Shown here: positions 55,152 through 64,000 of the stretch, piece after piece
How positions within the stretch are numbered: position 1 is the first letter of the stretch
Layout: each line of letters opens with the position of its first letter
Assembly (NCBI GenBank): GCA_963665215.2
Contig: CAXXWW010000002.1
Location: 416,369-480,368, forward strand
Source: G963665215 sp963665215
GTDB taxonomy: Bacteria; Chloroflexota; Dehalococcoidia; Lucifugimonadales; CAUZJF01
Direction: 5' to 3'
DNA: 64,000 bases
Made by a program: the position numbers and the translations under genes
The notes under the pieces: generated by a model
Seen by the model: only the letters and a program-made list of their open reading frames with translations
What the model was told of the DNA's origin: nothing
The model's database searches: none

Positions 55152-56872
55152 CCCGAATCCACCGAAGGAGGGCGTCGGGTTAGCGTCCTGAGGCGGCAAG
55201 AAGGTGCTCCTGTGCTTCTGGGATAATGGTTTTGTAGCAAAAAAACGGCCCCGGAAAAGGAGCACCCAGTAGATGCTGCCACGCAACCACCCCGACCGGA
55301 TCCAAATCACCTTCGACGACCGCCGCTTGGTGGCCAATGCCGGGCTGCTCCTTCCGGCCACCCTGGCGCGGCACCTCGGCCTGCCCGAACTCGTCCGGCA
55401 GCGCCTCGACCTGGGCGATGCCCCGGGGCGGGCGAACACGAGCGACAAGATGATGACGCTGGTGGCGTCTGCGCTGGCTGGGGGCGACTGCATTGACGAC
55501 GCCGATGTGTTGCGCACCGGGGGGACGGCCTGCACCCTGGGCGGCACGGTCAAGGCGCCATCCACCCTGGGCACCTTCCTGCGCAGCTTCCGGTGGGGCC
55601 ACGTCCGTCAACTCGACCGGGTGAGCCGCGAGTTGCTGGCCCGGGCTTGGCAGGCCGGGGCGGGACCCGGCGACGGGCCCCTGACCATTGACCTGGACTC
55701 CACCATCTGCGAGACCTACGGACTGGCCAAGGAGGGCGCCCGCCACCACGGCTATACCGGCAAGCGGGGCTACCACCCGCTGCTGGCCATCGCCGCCGGC
55801 ACCGGAGACGTGCTGATGTCCCGGCTGCGCGAGGGCCGGGCCAACACCGCCCGCGGCGCCGCCCACTTCCTGCGGGAGACGGTGGGACGGGTGCGCTACG
55901 CCGGGGCCAACGGACGACTCACGCTACGGGCCGACAGCGGGTTCTACACTCATGGCGTGGTATCCGTCTGCCGCAAGATGGATGTCCGCTTCTCCATCAC
56001 CATCCGCCAGCACAAAAGCCTGCACAATCTCATCGAGGCGATACCCGAAGATGCCTGGACGCCGATTCCTTACTGGATGGACGGCGCCGCCGATGTGGCC
56101 GAGACCACCTGCACCCCCTTCCAGGCCGAGGCGGACGCCGCGCCGGTACGGCTCATCGTCCGGCGGGTGAAGCCGACGCCCGGTTCCCAACTGGCCCTCT
56201 TCGCCAAATACAGCTATCATGGCTTCATCACCGACCGGGACGGGGAGTTGCTCGAACTGGAGGCTGACCATCGCCGCCACGCCGAGATCGAGAATGCCAT
56301 ACGCGACCTCAAGTACGGCGTCGGGCTGTGAACCATCTCCCCTCGGGCCGCTTCGCCGCCAACGGCGCCTGGCTGGCCGTCCGGACGATGGCCCACAACC
56401 TGGCCCGCTGGACGGCGCGGATCGGTCTGGGAGAGCGGATAGCCACCACCAAGACCCTCCGGCGGCGGTTCTTCTCCCTGGCCGGACGGCTCACCCGCTC
56501 GGCACGCCGGTTGACCCTGCATCTTCCGGATCGCTGGCCTTGGGCTGAGAAGTTCAGCCGCGCCTTGGCCCGGCTGCGAGCCATTCCACTCCCGGCCTGA
56601 CGGCACCGTCGGCGACCGACCCACCCACCGGACAACCGAAGATCCCCGCAGACTCGTGCCAGCCCGGTCCGAGAGAGTTCCCTGCTGCGTATTCTCTCGC
56701 CATCCCGCGCATCGCAGCTCCCGCAGACGGCCATAGGGGCCCCTGTGCGGCGATGAAGACCGTCCGCCGACCTCCCTACCCCAAATGGAACCCAGGCTAT
56801 TTCCCCTGTAGCTCCCTCACCCCCCTTCCGCTTTCCTCACGCCGTCCATCGGTGTCCTTCGGTGGATTCGGG
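55152..56872 (+). mobile_element. IS1380-family element, copy B (nested)
   Basis: About 1721 bp with the same CCCGAATCCACCGAAGGA ends as copy A but in opposite orientation. CTAA duplicates lie at 55147-55150 and 56873-56876. It sits inside the older transposase gene at 54321-57402. Differences from copy A include two extra bases in the transposase, an extra A in an A-run near 55240 and several substitutions. Confidence 0.9.
55273..56600 (+). pseudogene. IS1380-family transposase (copy B), frameshifted
   Basis: Reads like the copy A protein for 352 codons to IENAIRDLKYGVGL, then meets TGA at 56329-56331. The copy A sequence GTCGGGCTGAACC is here GTCGGGCTGTGAACC, so two inserted bases shift the frame. 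The rest (NHLPSGRFAANGAWLAVRT and onwards) continues in another frame to 56600. The Glu region is before the break, but the C-terminal 90 residues are lost, so the copy is probably defective. Confidence 0.85.
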
Positions 56873-56876
56873 CTAA

Positions 56877-56905
56877 AGCCTGCCCTGAGCCTGTCGAAGG
56901 GAAGC
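56877..56905. repeat. Short palindromic repeat core absorbed into a transposase gene
   Basis: TGCCCTGAGCCTGTCGAAGG is the inverse of the CCTTCGACAAGCTCAGGGC core seen at 44405 and 48308. In the transposase frame it translates as CPEPVEG. It shows that the repeat inserts in frame inside genes as well as between them. Confidence 0.6.
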
Positions 56906-57402
56906 CCGTAGTCCGGTATCACGACTTCGTTTACCAGGCCCAGAGCTGGGACATTCCCCGGCGTGTGGTCGCCAAGGTGGAGTGGCGCCAGGGTGAGCTA
57001 TTCCCGAGGGTCGGGTTCGTCGTCACCAACCTCAACCTACCGCCGGCAGGCGTAACCCACTTCTACAACGGGCGGGGCACGGCCGAGCAGTGGATCAAGG
57101 AAGGTAAATACGCCCTGAACTGGACGCGGCTCTCGTGTCACAGGTTCGTTGCTAACCAGGTGAGGCTGTGGCTGTTTGTGCTGGCCTACAACCTGGGCAA
57201 CTTCATGAGAAGGCTGACTTTGCCAGAGTCAGTGAAACACTGGTCACTGCGAAGCGTGCAGACCAAGCTCATCAAGATGGGTGGACGTCTGGTGCGGCAT
57301 GCCAGGAGGTTGGTGTTTCAGCTTGCTGAGGTGGCAGTGTCCCGGGAGGTATTCCGGCAAGTGTTGGAGCGTATCGCCGGGCTCCATCCAGCACCAGGGT
57401 AG

Positions 57403-58415
57403 CGATTATCCTTGAGGTCATCAGAGGTGAAGAGAGGCAACCAAGGGCGAGGTGCGCGCCCGGAGGAGTTTGAAGGGAGTGCAAACGTGGTGAAAGCCAC
57501 CTCCGCTGCCTGGGGCCGCTAACTCACCACGCCGAGAGATGGTTTTGTGAGCTTGATTGGATGGTTGACGGCATCCGTGACTGATACTACGATGGCTCTC
57601 GTCGAGGATGGTGCGTTGCTTGGACCCAGGCAGCTTGATATGGGTAATTCCGGTTAAAAGGAATATGAGAAGTCGCGAAGCCCGTAGCCAAGTTAGGAGG
57701 AGAGCACCCAAGGTTTTCATCACGAGAATGGGTTCCGTGCGGTCGGGATTTCCACCGAACGCAAGATACGCAAGCCCATACCCTTTGTCAAATGGCGGTT
57801 ACGGGGCCACAAGGCTCGGCCAGCAATGCGGTTGAATTCATGGATACAGCTAGTTCAAGAGCCGTGAGTCGATGGTTCAGGTCCCGCTGCGCAGCGACGG
57901 CGAGAACGGCACGCCACTGCAGAACCGTTACTTCCTGGACTTCGTCACGGAGGACCGGCCCATCGAGCTGCCGGCCGCCGATCTCGATGAGGCGGTCAAG
58001 ACGATGGAGCTGGCGGAGGCGATTCTGGCGGGGGTCCGTCCTGGGCCGTTTCCATCTTGACGACTCTAACGCAATGGTGGCGCCTTAGAGCTTCTTCAGG
58101 TTCTTCGCTTTGAGCAGCGGCGTCATGGCGTGAGTATGGGTGTTCGCGGGTGAGACCCGCAGGCCCGAAGAGGTATCGCAGTGAGGTCATCCCCGGCCCC
58201 CTGGCACTCCGTGCGGAAAAGACGAGATCGGCGGGGCTCCATGCCGCCGCAGGCGTGCCAGCGTGTATAATGGTCTCGGGGCCGTGCCGGACGACCCAGG
58301 CAAGGGTTGAACCCCGTCTCGCAGGCCGGGCAGAAGGCAGTTCCACTCCACCGTTTCGAGATGCGGGATTCTCTATGCAGTCTGGCTCGGAGGACCTATT
58401 GGAGCATCGATTATC
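57403..58415. other. 1-kb stretch of gene debris
   Basis: No intact gene. A 62-codon rightward frame at 57872-58060 (LQNRYFLDFVTEDRPIEL, DEAVKTMELAEAILAGV) resembles the C-terminal end of a Gfo/Idh-type oxidoreductase, without a matching body. A TATAAT near 58269 lacks a convincing -35. The rest shows no recognisable content; part may be the right end of the older IS1380-like element. Confidence 0.35.
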
Positions 58416-58994
58416 TTGCGTCACGAAGAGGTAACGAGGGTGCTGTCCGCATTGGAGGAGTCAAGGGCAGGGGAGGGCACTACGGTGGTGGCGATCGACG
58501 GTCCCAGCGGGGTGGGGAAGTCGACGCTGGCCGACGCCCTACGCGAGGCCCGCAATGACGTATCGCTCGTACGTGGCGACGACTTCTACAGGCCAATGGA
58601 CAGGGGCGCGCGGGCGAAGCTAGGGCCGGCAGAGGGTTACGAGCAATACTTCGACTGGCGGCGGCTGCGCAGCGACGTGCTGGTCCCGCTCTCGCAGGGG
58701 ATGGTGGGGCGCTACCGGCGCTATGACTGGTCGAACGACAGGCTTGAAGAGTGGCACCAGGTCGACCCTGGCGAATTCGTGATCGTCGAGGGCGTGTACT
58801 CTACCCGGCCGGAGCTCCGGAGCTTCTACAGCCTCACCGTTTTCTTGGAAACCCCGCGCGATGAGCGAATTCGTCGGATACTTGCTCGCGATGACGACGT
58901 GGCGTGGGTCGAACGCTGGATGGCGGCGGAGGAGTGGTACGTACGACACATGCGTCCCGCGGAACGGGCCGATCTCGTCATTAGCAGCCCGTGA
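58416..58994 (+). CDS. Uridine-kinase-like P-loop kinase
   Basis: 192 residues from TTG at 58416 (GGAG about 11 nt upstream). Walker A is AIDGPSGVGKSTLADAL, followed by VRGDDFYRPMD, the uridine-kinase/phosphoribulokinase-like acidic block, and FVIVEGVYSTRPEL as the Walker-B-like strand. The C-terminal ERIRRILARDDDV holds the lid arginines. The family phosphorylates uridine/cytidine or a small hydroxylated substrate; it is shorter than classical Udk. It is the first of the rightward genes. Confidence 0.78.
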   Translation: MRHEEVTRVLSALEESRAGEGTTVVAIDGPSGVGKSTLADALREARNDVSLVRGDDFYRPMDRGARAKLGPAEGYEQYFDWRRLRSDVLVPLSQGMVGRYRRYDWSNDRLEEWHQVDPGEFVIVEGVYSTRPELRSFYSLTVFLETPRDERIRRILARDDDVAWVERWMAAEEWYVRHMRPAERADLVISSP

Positions 58995-59044
58995 GGCCAC
59001 TCTAAAGCCTTGTAACGCAATTGAGGAGTAAGGGAGGAAAGATT

Positions 59045-59098
59045 GTGATAGGATGCTGGCGCCCTGGCCGCAAAGCAGGGCATGGGGTGCGAGGATGA
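59045..59098 (+). CDS. Short upstream ORF coupled to the dehydrogenase gene
   Basis: GTG at 59045 has the best ribosome site of the area (GGGAGGAAA) and encodes 17 residues (MIGCWRPGRKAGHGVRG). Its TGA overlaps the ATG at 59095 as ATGA. It may be a leader peptide that delivers ribosomes to the long gene. No known peptide is recognised. Confidence 0.4.
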   Translation: MIGCWRPGRKAGHGVRG

Positions 59099-61344
59099 TC
59101 TCGGACACGATGGCCCATCGAGAGTACAAGGTAGTTGGCACGCGCCCGATAAGGCACGACGGGGTTGATAAGGTGACTGGTCGGGCGCTCTTTGGAGCGG
59201 ACACAAACCTCCCCGGCATGCTGTATGGCAAGGTGCTCCGCAGCCCCCACGCCCACGCGCGAATAATATCGATCGACGTCTCCAGGGCCGAAGCCCATCC
59301 AGATGTAAGGGCGGTGGCCACGGCGGCCGACCTGCCGCCTGCCAAGCCGGTCAGCCAGGAGCCGGTGCTGGGCCAGACCCCCAGCGAGAACATCATGGCG
59401 CGACAGAAGGTTCTGTATAAAGGGCACCCGATAGCGGCGATAGCAGCTGCCAGCCCTCACGTGGCGGAGGAAGCCCTATCGTTGATAGAAGTCGAATACG
59501 AGCCACTGCCCGCGGTTACCAACGTCGAAGACGCGATGGGTCCGAGTGCGCCCATCCTTCATGAGCACTGGACGGGTACCGGCGACGGCCGGCCGGGTGG
59601 GACCAATGTATCGGTCCACCAGCCGTACTCCTCTGGCGATTTGGAGGAGGGATTCAGGGCCGCCGACCTGGTCATGGAGCGCGAGTTCCGCACTAAAACG
59701 GTGCACCAGGGATACATAGAGCCTCAAAGTGCAACCGCCTGGTGGGCCCCCGACGGCCGCCTGACGGTCTGGTGCAGCAGCCAGGGCCATTTCGGCATTC
59801 GGGACAACACGGCCCGGTTACTGGGCGTGCCGGTCTCCAGCATCAAGGTCGTGCCGATGGAGATAGGGGGCGGGTTCGGCGGCAAGCTGCCTGTCTACCT
59901 GGAGCCAATTGCGGCTGTCCTTTCCAGGAGGAGCGGATATCCGGTCAAGATTACGATGGACCGCACAGAGGTCCTAGAGGCCACCGGACCCACGTCGGGG
60001 AGCTACGTCCGCGTGAAAATGGGAGTCACCCGGGAAGGGCGCATCACCGCCGCGCACGCCTACTTCGCCTTCGAGGCCGGAGCGTTTCCCGGTGCACCCC
60101 TTGCCGGTGCCTCTGCCGCGGTTTTCGCCCCGTACAACATCGAGAACGTCGGCATAGACGGGTATGACGTGGTGGACAACAAGCCCAAGACCACCGCGTA
60201 CAGAGCGCCGGGAGCCCCCATCGTGGCCTTCGCAGTCGAGAGCCTGGTGGACGAGATCGCCGAGCGACTGCGGATGGACCCCATGGAGCTCCGCCTGCTC
60301 AACGCGGCCCACCAGGGGACACGCCGGGCCGACGGCGTTCTCAACGGACGCATCGGAGCCCAGGAGACTATGGAGGCCGTTAGGTCTCACGAGCACTACT
60401 CCGCTCCTCTCGAGGGAAAATATAGGGGCCGCGGTGTCGGAATGGGCTTTTGCCGGAACAATTCCGGAATGGCGTGCGCCGTGGCGAACGTGCTTTCAGA
60501 CGGGACCGTCAGCCTGATCGAGGGCAGTCCCGATATCGGTGGCACCCGCACCTCGCTGGCGCAGCAGCTCGCGGAGGTGCTGGGCGTGCCTATCGGCGAC
60601 GTTGTCCCGCAGGTTGCCGACACCGACACCATCGGCTACACGTCCGCCACCGGGGGCAGTGGCGTGACTTTCAAGTCTGGCTGGGCGGCATTTGAGGCGG
60701 CAAACGACGTGAAGCGCCAGCTCGTGCAACGCGCCGCAAGGGTGTGGGACGTGCCTGAAGAGGAGGTCGAGTACGGCGACGGCGTGCTACAGCACTCGGC
60801 CGACACCGAGCTCAGGTTGACCTTCAAGGAGATCGCCGCAATGCTGCCCGACACCGGCGGCCCCGTGGTGGGGAGGGCGAACCTGAACCCAGGAGGGTCC
60901 AGCGGCTCATACTCTGCAAATATCGTCGATGTGGAGGTGGACCCCGAGACGGGGAAGGTGAGCATCCTCCGGTACACGGCGTTCCAGGATGCCGGTACCG
61001 CGATTCATCCCAGCTATGTGGAGGGACAGATCCAGGGCGGGACCTCTCAGGGAGTCGGCTGGGCCCTCAGCGAAGAGTATTTCATGAGCGACGACGGCCG
61101 GATGCTGAACACCAGCTTCTTGGACTATCGAATGCCCACCAGCCTGGACCTGCCCATGATAGAGCCTGTCATCGTGGAGGTGCCGAATCCCGGCCACCCG
61201 TATGGGGTCAGGGGTGTGGGCGAGGCCAATATCGTGCCGCCGCTGGCCGCACTTGCCAACGCGGTCTACGACGCGGTAGGGGTTAGAATGACCCATCTGC
61301 CGATGACCCCGGTCTCGATCGTCAAGGCACTAAAGGTGGAGTGA
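59095..61344 (+). CDS. Xanthine/aldehyde dehydrogenase family, molybdopterin-binding subunit
   Basis: About 749 residues from ATG 59095, chosen for its overlap with the coupled ORF; ATGs at 59053 and 59110 are alternatives. HDGVDKVTGRALFGADTNLPGML opens the domain. QGYIEPQSATAWW and IGGGFGGKLPVYLEP are molybdopterin-contact motifs. The active-site Glu is in RGVGEANIVPPLAALANAV near the C-terminus. The family hydroxylates aldehydes, purines or aromatic heterocycles with water as oxygen source. The usual FAD and 2Fe-2S subunits are not adjacent, so it must borrow them from elsewhere or is a variant. Confidence 0.9.
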   Translation: MISDTMAHREYKVVGTRPIRHDGVDKVTGRALFGADTNLPGMLYGKVLRSPHAHARIISIDVSRAEAHPDVRAVATAADLPPAKPVSQEPVLGQTPSENIMARQKVLYKGHPIAAIAAASPHVAEEALSLIEVEYEPLPAVTNVEDAMGPSAPILHEHWTGTGDGRPGGTNVSVHQPYSSGDLEEGFRAADLVMEREFRTKTVHQGYIEPQSATAWWAPDGRLTVWCSSQGHFGIRDNTARLLGVPVSSIKVVPMEIGGGFGGKLPVYLEPIAAVLSRRSGYPVKITMDRTEVLEATGPTSGSYVRVKMGVTREGRITAAHAYFAFEAGAFPGAPLAGASAAVFAPYNIENVGIDGYDVVDNKPKTTAYRAPGAPIVAFAVESLVDEIAERLRMDPMELRLLNAAHQGTRRADGVLNGRIGAQETMEAVRSHEHYSAPLEGKYRGRGVGMGFCRNNSGMACAVANVLSDGTVSLIEGSPDIGGTRTSLAQQLAEVLGVPIGDVVPQVADTDTIGYTSATGGSGVTFKSGWAAFEAANDVKRQLVQRAARVWDVPEEEVEYGDGVLQHSADTELRLTFKEIAAMLPDTGGPVVGRANLNPGGSSGSYSANIVDVEVDPETGKVSILRYTAFQDAGTAIHPSYVEGQIQGGTSQGVGWALSEEYFMSDDGRMLNTSFLDYRMPTSLDLPMIEPVIVEVPNPGHPYGVRGVGEANIVPPLAALANAVYDAVGVRMTHLPMTPVSIVKALKVE

Positions 61345-61889
61345 CACGGCGGAAGGGTTCGAGCATCACGACCGATACGGCTAGGGGGACATCGCTAGCT
61401 GCCGCCGACGTCACGGCAGCCCAAGCGGACCTGGCAGATCGGGCCGGTGACATAGACCTTACGATATTCCTGCTGGCCGATGGTGTGAGGTCTGACGTCC
61501 TACGGGCGTTGGCGGCGGCGAGTGAGCTGGCCAATTTATCTCGCACAATTCCCTTTTTCCCAGATAAGGCTAATTGCCCCCGTAGCCAACTGCCCGATGG
61601 CAGGCTATGTTTCGGCCTGGGGACATGGTTAACGCCATAATGGGCATGAATTCTTTTGTGGAGAGGGTTCATGCCTTGGCAAGAGGTGACTGGCGTCCCT
61701 TCCCAATCCATGCCACGTGGCTGTATATTAAGATCGAGAGGCCGCGCAGACCAGAGTCTGCACCGCCAATCAAAACAGAGCACCGATGCTCGCTGCCAGT
61801 GGCCCTGGGTCCGCTCCGTAGCCGGTCCCTGGCCGCCAGACAGGTCCGCCAGACGGTCGAGCCGCTGTGGCAAATTACACGGGGAAAGC
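61345..61889. other. Gap of about 545 bp without recognisable gene
   Basis: A frame at 61341-61640 (GTG overlapping the previous stop, 99 codons, TARGTSLAAADVTAAQADLA) has no family resemblance and low-complexity start, so it is not called. No hairpin, promoter of good quality or repeat was seen. Confidence 0.4.
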
Positions 61890-62942
61890 ATGAAAAGCAA
61901 AGCCGCGATCCAGACCGCCCATGGTCAGCGCCTTATCGTTGACGAGCTCGAGGTCCCGGACCCGCAACCGGACCAGGTGATCGTCAAGCTGTACTCCAGT
62001 GGCGTCTGCCATTCGCAGCTCCACCAGATGCACGACCCAGACCTGGACCATCCCCTGGCTCTGGGGCACGAAGGTACGGGCGTCGTTACACACGTGGGCC
62101 GAGACGTGGGACACCTCAAGGAGGGTGATCACGCCATCGTGACCTGGGTGCCTCGTACCCCCGTAAAGGGCCGGCCCGAGCGCTTCCCCACTGGAGCGAC
62201 CTACCGGGAGGAGCTGGTGACCTCGGTCCTTGTGTACACGTGGGCTGAGGACGCTCTGGCAAACGCCGAGTACGTGATACCCATATCGAAGGATGACCCT
62301 GTCGACGTCAGCTCCATCGTGGGCTGCGCCGTGCTCACGGGGGCGGGCGCGGTGATGAACACCGCCAGGGTGCGGCCCGGGGACTCGGTGGCGGTGTTTG
62401 GCGTGGGGGGAGTGGGGCTGTCGGCGGTCCGCATGGCAGCCATCCTGGAGGCCTATCCGATCATAGCGGTGGACCTGGCAGACGAAAAACTGGAGTTCGC
62501 GAAGGAGTTTGGCGCAAGCCACGGCGTAAACGCCTCCAAGGGTGACGCGGTTGAGGCAATCGTTGAAATCTCCGGCGGGGGCGTTGACTTCGCGTTCGAC
62601 GCGATTGGAGTGCGCGCGACCAACGAGCAGATCCTGCCTGCGACGCGGGGAGGGGGGCCGGGAGCCGACAACCTGGGCGGCACGGCCGTCCTGATCGGTA
62701 TCCCCGGCAGTGAGATGACCCTGGACCCACGCCTGTTCACGTTCCACCAGCGCCAGTTCCGCGGCAGTCTTGGCGCAACCTACCCGGAGAGGGACTTTCC
62801 TATGTTTTTGCGTCTGCACCGGGAGGGGAGATTTCCGCTGGACAAGCTGGTCACGCGCCGGTACAAGCTGGACGACATCAATCAGGCTTGTGACGCGCTG
62901 GAGGCGGGTGACATTCTGGGCCGGGCCATTATCGAGTTTTAG
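61890..62942 (+). CDS. Zinc-type alcohol dehydrogenase (MDR family)
   Basis: 350 residues from ATG 61890 with GGGGAAA just upstream; a frame extension to 61656 is rejected. Catalytic zinc region is SSGVCHSQLHQMHDP and ALGHEGTGVV. The NAD(P) loop is FGVGGVGLSAV. The structural Cys cluster is missing, as in its relative at 15488-16528. A larger insert between the two halves (VPRTPVKGRPERFPTGATYREE) may shape the active site. Substrate unknown. Confidence 0.85.
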   Translation: MKSKAAIQTAHGQRLIVDELEVPDPQPDQVIVKLYSSGVCHSQLHQMHDPDLDHPLALGHEGTGVVTHVGRDVGHLKEGDHAIVTWVPRTPVKGRPERFPTGATYREELVTSVLVYTWAEDALANAEYVIPISKDDPVDVSSIVGCAVLTGAGAVMNTARVRPGDSVAVFGVGGVGLSAVRMAAILEAYPIIAVDLADEKLEFAKEFGASHGVNASKGDAVEAIVEISGGGVDFAFDAIGVRATNEQILPATRGGGPGADNLGGTAVLIGIPGSEMTLDPRLFTFHQRQFRGSLGATYPERDFPMFLRLHREGRFPLDKLVTRRYKLDDINQACDALEAGDILGRAIIEF

Positions 62943-63367
62943 TTGCGGCGTCGCCCCTTGCACAAGCTTGTCACTTTTTGTTTCAACCTCAGAGAGGAAA
63001 CGCCCGTCCGGCTGGGACCGGACCGCAGGGTCTTTCCATTAACGACGTATCAAGGTCATTCGACAGGCTCCCCTCGATACGGGGCCGCTGGCCTATACTC
63101 GGATGCGGTGCCTCCGCTCGCGGTGAGCCCTCCGTCAGGCTCAGAGCCTGCCATGAGTTAGCCGAAGGGACAGGCATGTCGAACCACATCGGACCTGGGA
63201 CAAGCCGCCAAAACCGAATGTCCCTTTAAGGGTCCGGGATTTTGTTGGCGCGCCATAAGACAGGGGAGAGAACCAGACCCACGATAGCCAGCGTATCTGT
63301 GACAAGACACGTCGCCGGGTGTGTGCCGCAACTCATCGCAGCCGGGTCGATAGCGTGTTCGACAAGC
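62943..63367. repeat. Gap with a palindromic repeat of the CTTCGACAAG family
   Basis: Around 63045-63190 the sequence has ATTCGACAGGCTCCCCTCGATACGG and GCGGTGAGCCCTCCGTCAGGCT segments plus CATGTCGAACCAC, a degenerate fourth copy of the dispersed palindrome. CCCCTTGCACAAGC at 62953 resembles the ends of the 48270-48405 repeat. No coding gene. Confidence 0.5.
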
Positions 63368-63419
63368 CCAATTGACCCAGACGCCAAGCACGGTGCCTCC
63401 ACGTCGATGGGTCAATTGG
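63368..63419. promoter_or_regulatory. Perfect 12-bp inverted repeat upstream of the TPR gene
   Basis: CCAATTGACCCA (63368-63379) and TGGGTCAATTGG (63408-63419) are perfectly inverted with a 28-nt spacer. It lies about 90 bp before the ATG at 63510. It may be an operator pair for a dimeric regulator or a transcript hairpin. Confidence 0.4.
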
Positions 63420-63509
63420 CCCCGGGAGAGAGGTGGTTGACGGCGTACTTAAGTGCCCCACGCACGATCCAGGTCGAGACCGAGGCTGTTGAGGAGCCGG
63501 CAGTTATAA

Positions 63510-64000
63510 ATGGGTAAGCTCGGCCCGTCAGTCATCGTAGCAACTCTGACTCTCTTCCTAGCCTGTGCAGGACTGAGCGATCCGGCGCGGAAAGAGGCTG
63601 ACGAGCATCATGTCGCTGCTTTAGGCCTCTTGGATGCGGGAAAACCGCAACAGGCCCTCGCGGAATTCGATGCCGCCATAGGCCTGTCCCCTGAGAGAGC
63701 GGAGTACTACATCAGCCGCGGCGGGACCTACCTCGAGCTCGGCGAGAACCGTATCGCGATAGCGGACTATGACGAGGCCGGCAGGCTTGAGCCTAAAAAC
63801 GCCCAGGTCTATATCGGTCGCGGGGATGCGTACGCCAAGTTGGGGGAACTCCGCCGGGCAATACAGGATTTCGATGAGGCCATCAAACTCAAACCCCGCG
63901 ATGCCGCGGGTTTCAACAGACGCGGCAACGCGTATACGAGGCTGCAGGAATTTGACGCGGCCGTCAAGGATTACGAGGATGCGATCTGGCTTGACCCCGA
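63510..64000 (+). CDS. TPR-repeat protein with N-terminal signal, partial
   Basis: Starts at ATG 63510 and runs off the right edge. The N-terminus LGPSVIVATLTLFLACAGLS looks like a signal peptide with a Cys that may be a lipoprotein site (FLAC, a loose lipobox). From about residue 35 there are tandem 34-residue tetratricopeptide repeats, for example AEYYISRGGTYLELGENRIA and AQVYIGRGDAYAKLGELRRA. TPR proteins mediate protein contacts; here on the outer face of the membrane. Function not determined. Confidence 0.8.
   Translation, partial: MGKLGPSVIVATLTLFLACAGLSDPARKEADEHHVAALGLLDAGKPQQALAEFDAAIGLSPERAEYYISRGGTYLELGENRIAIADYDEAGRLEPKNAQVYIGRGDAYAKLGELRRAIQDFDEAIKLKPRDAAGFNRRGNAYTRLQEFDAAVKDYEDAIWLDP

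Larger units (their letters stand above)
54321..57402 (+). pseudogene. IS1380-like transposase (second type) interrupted by IS1380 copy B
   Basis: 5' part 54321-55150 encodes the N-terminal and central transposase region (FRGATITSDAGLLACREL, QRVILDMDSSESPVHG, LFRADAAFAKPEVYEYL). 3' part 56877-57402 continues RYHDFVYQAQSWDIPRRVV and GRGTAEQWIKEGKYALNW (Glu region). Removing 55151-56876 with one CTAA duplicate gives a continuous 452-codon frame with AAA (Lys) across the junction. At the restored junction the protein reads KACPEPVEGK, showing that a palindromic repeat had been absorbed in frame earlier. Its own terminal repeats were not resolved. Confidence 0.8.

Noticed and set aside
54321..55226. 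Treating the 302-codon frame as a complete short gene
   Set aside because: Its last residues (PESTEGG and onwards) come from the inserted IS1380 end; the true continuation lies after 56876.
56329..56331. TGA in the IS1380 copy B transposase as a second Sec codon
   Set aside because: Comparison with copy A shows two inserted bases and a frame change; no redox motif is nearby.
61341..61640. 99-codon frame overlapping the dehydrogenase stop
   Set aside because: No ribosome site beyond the overlap, no hydrophobic or conserved pattern; left as gap content.

Overview
The window looks like chromosomal DNA of an uncultured bacterium, most plausibly a Chloroflexota (Dehalococcoidia/SAR202-like) lineage. 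This is an inference: the evidence is moderate-to-high GC, sigma70-type promoters with 17-18 bp spacers, dispersed palindromes that translate to a CPEPVEG-type peptide, and the local gene families (DUF255, DUF5989, orphan xanthine-dehydrogenase-family subunit). No rRNA, tRNA or CRISPR array was seen.

Region 1 (1-37.5 kb) is one very long leftward surface-polysaccharide locus. A strong promoter at 37427-37455 reads into a nucleotide-sugar dehydrogenase, a UDP-sugar epimerase and a Wzm/Wzt-type ABC exporter whose ATPase carries a C-terminal glycan-recognition-like domain. Then follow glycosyltransferases, an amino-sugar pair (Gfo/Idh dehydrogenase plus DegT aminotransferase), a FemAB/GNAT-like acyltransferase, a sulfotransferase and several SAM methyltransferases. 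A heptose-like block holds a split transketolase, a GmhA-like isomerase, a fused nucleotidyltransferase/kinase, a HAD phosphatase, an APH-type kinase and several SDRs. The locus ends in two modules each made of a GT2, a GT4 and an asparagine-synthetase-like gene. Many genes overlap by 4 nt (ATGA/GTGA/TTGA), which fits translational coupling. The part at 29.3-32.1 kb is decaying: an internally deleted asnB, a frameshifted TIGR04372-type glycosyltransferase and a gene with an in-frame TAG.

Region 2 (37.5-51.6 kb) holds a membrane protein with its own divergent promoter, a cis-prenyltransferase (uppS-like), an FAD oxidoreductase, a methyltransferase-like gene and a thioredoxin-fold pair. The upstream member of that pair is the best find of the window. 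It is an NHL-repeat thioredoxin whose active site reads Cys-(TGA)-Ile-Asn-Cys, with a perfect 7-bp stem and AGUU loop 25 nt downstream of the TGA. That is what a selenoprotein with a bacterial SECIS looks like. Two nearly identical IS256-family copies lie here; the second sits between a DUF5989 gene and an SGNH hydrolase.

Region 3 (51.6-58.4 kb) is a mobile-element graveyard. Two IS1380-family copies lie in inverted orientation, one of them inserted in a second, different IS1380-like transposase gene; removing it with one CTAA duplicate restores a 451-codon frame. Gene fragments and a lone putative secreted protein lie between.

Region 4 (58.4-64 kb) reads rightward: a uridine-kinase-like P-loop kinase, an orphan molybdopterin-binding xanthine/aldehyde dehydrogenase subunit preceded by a short coupled ORF, a zinc alcohol dehydrogenase and the start of a TPR protein.
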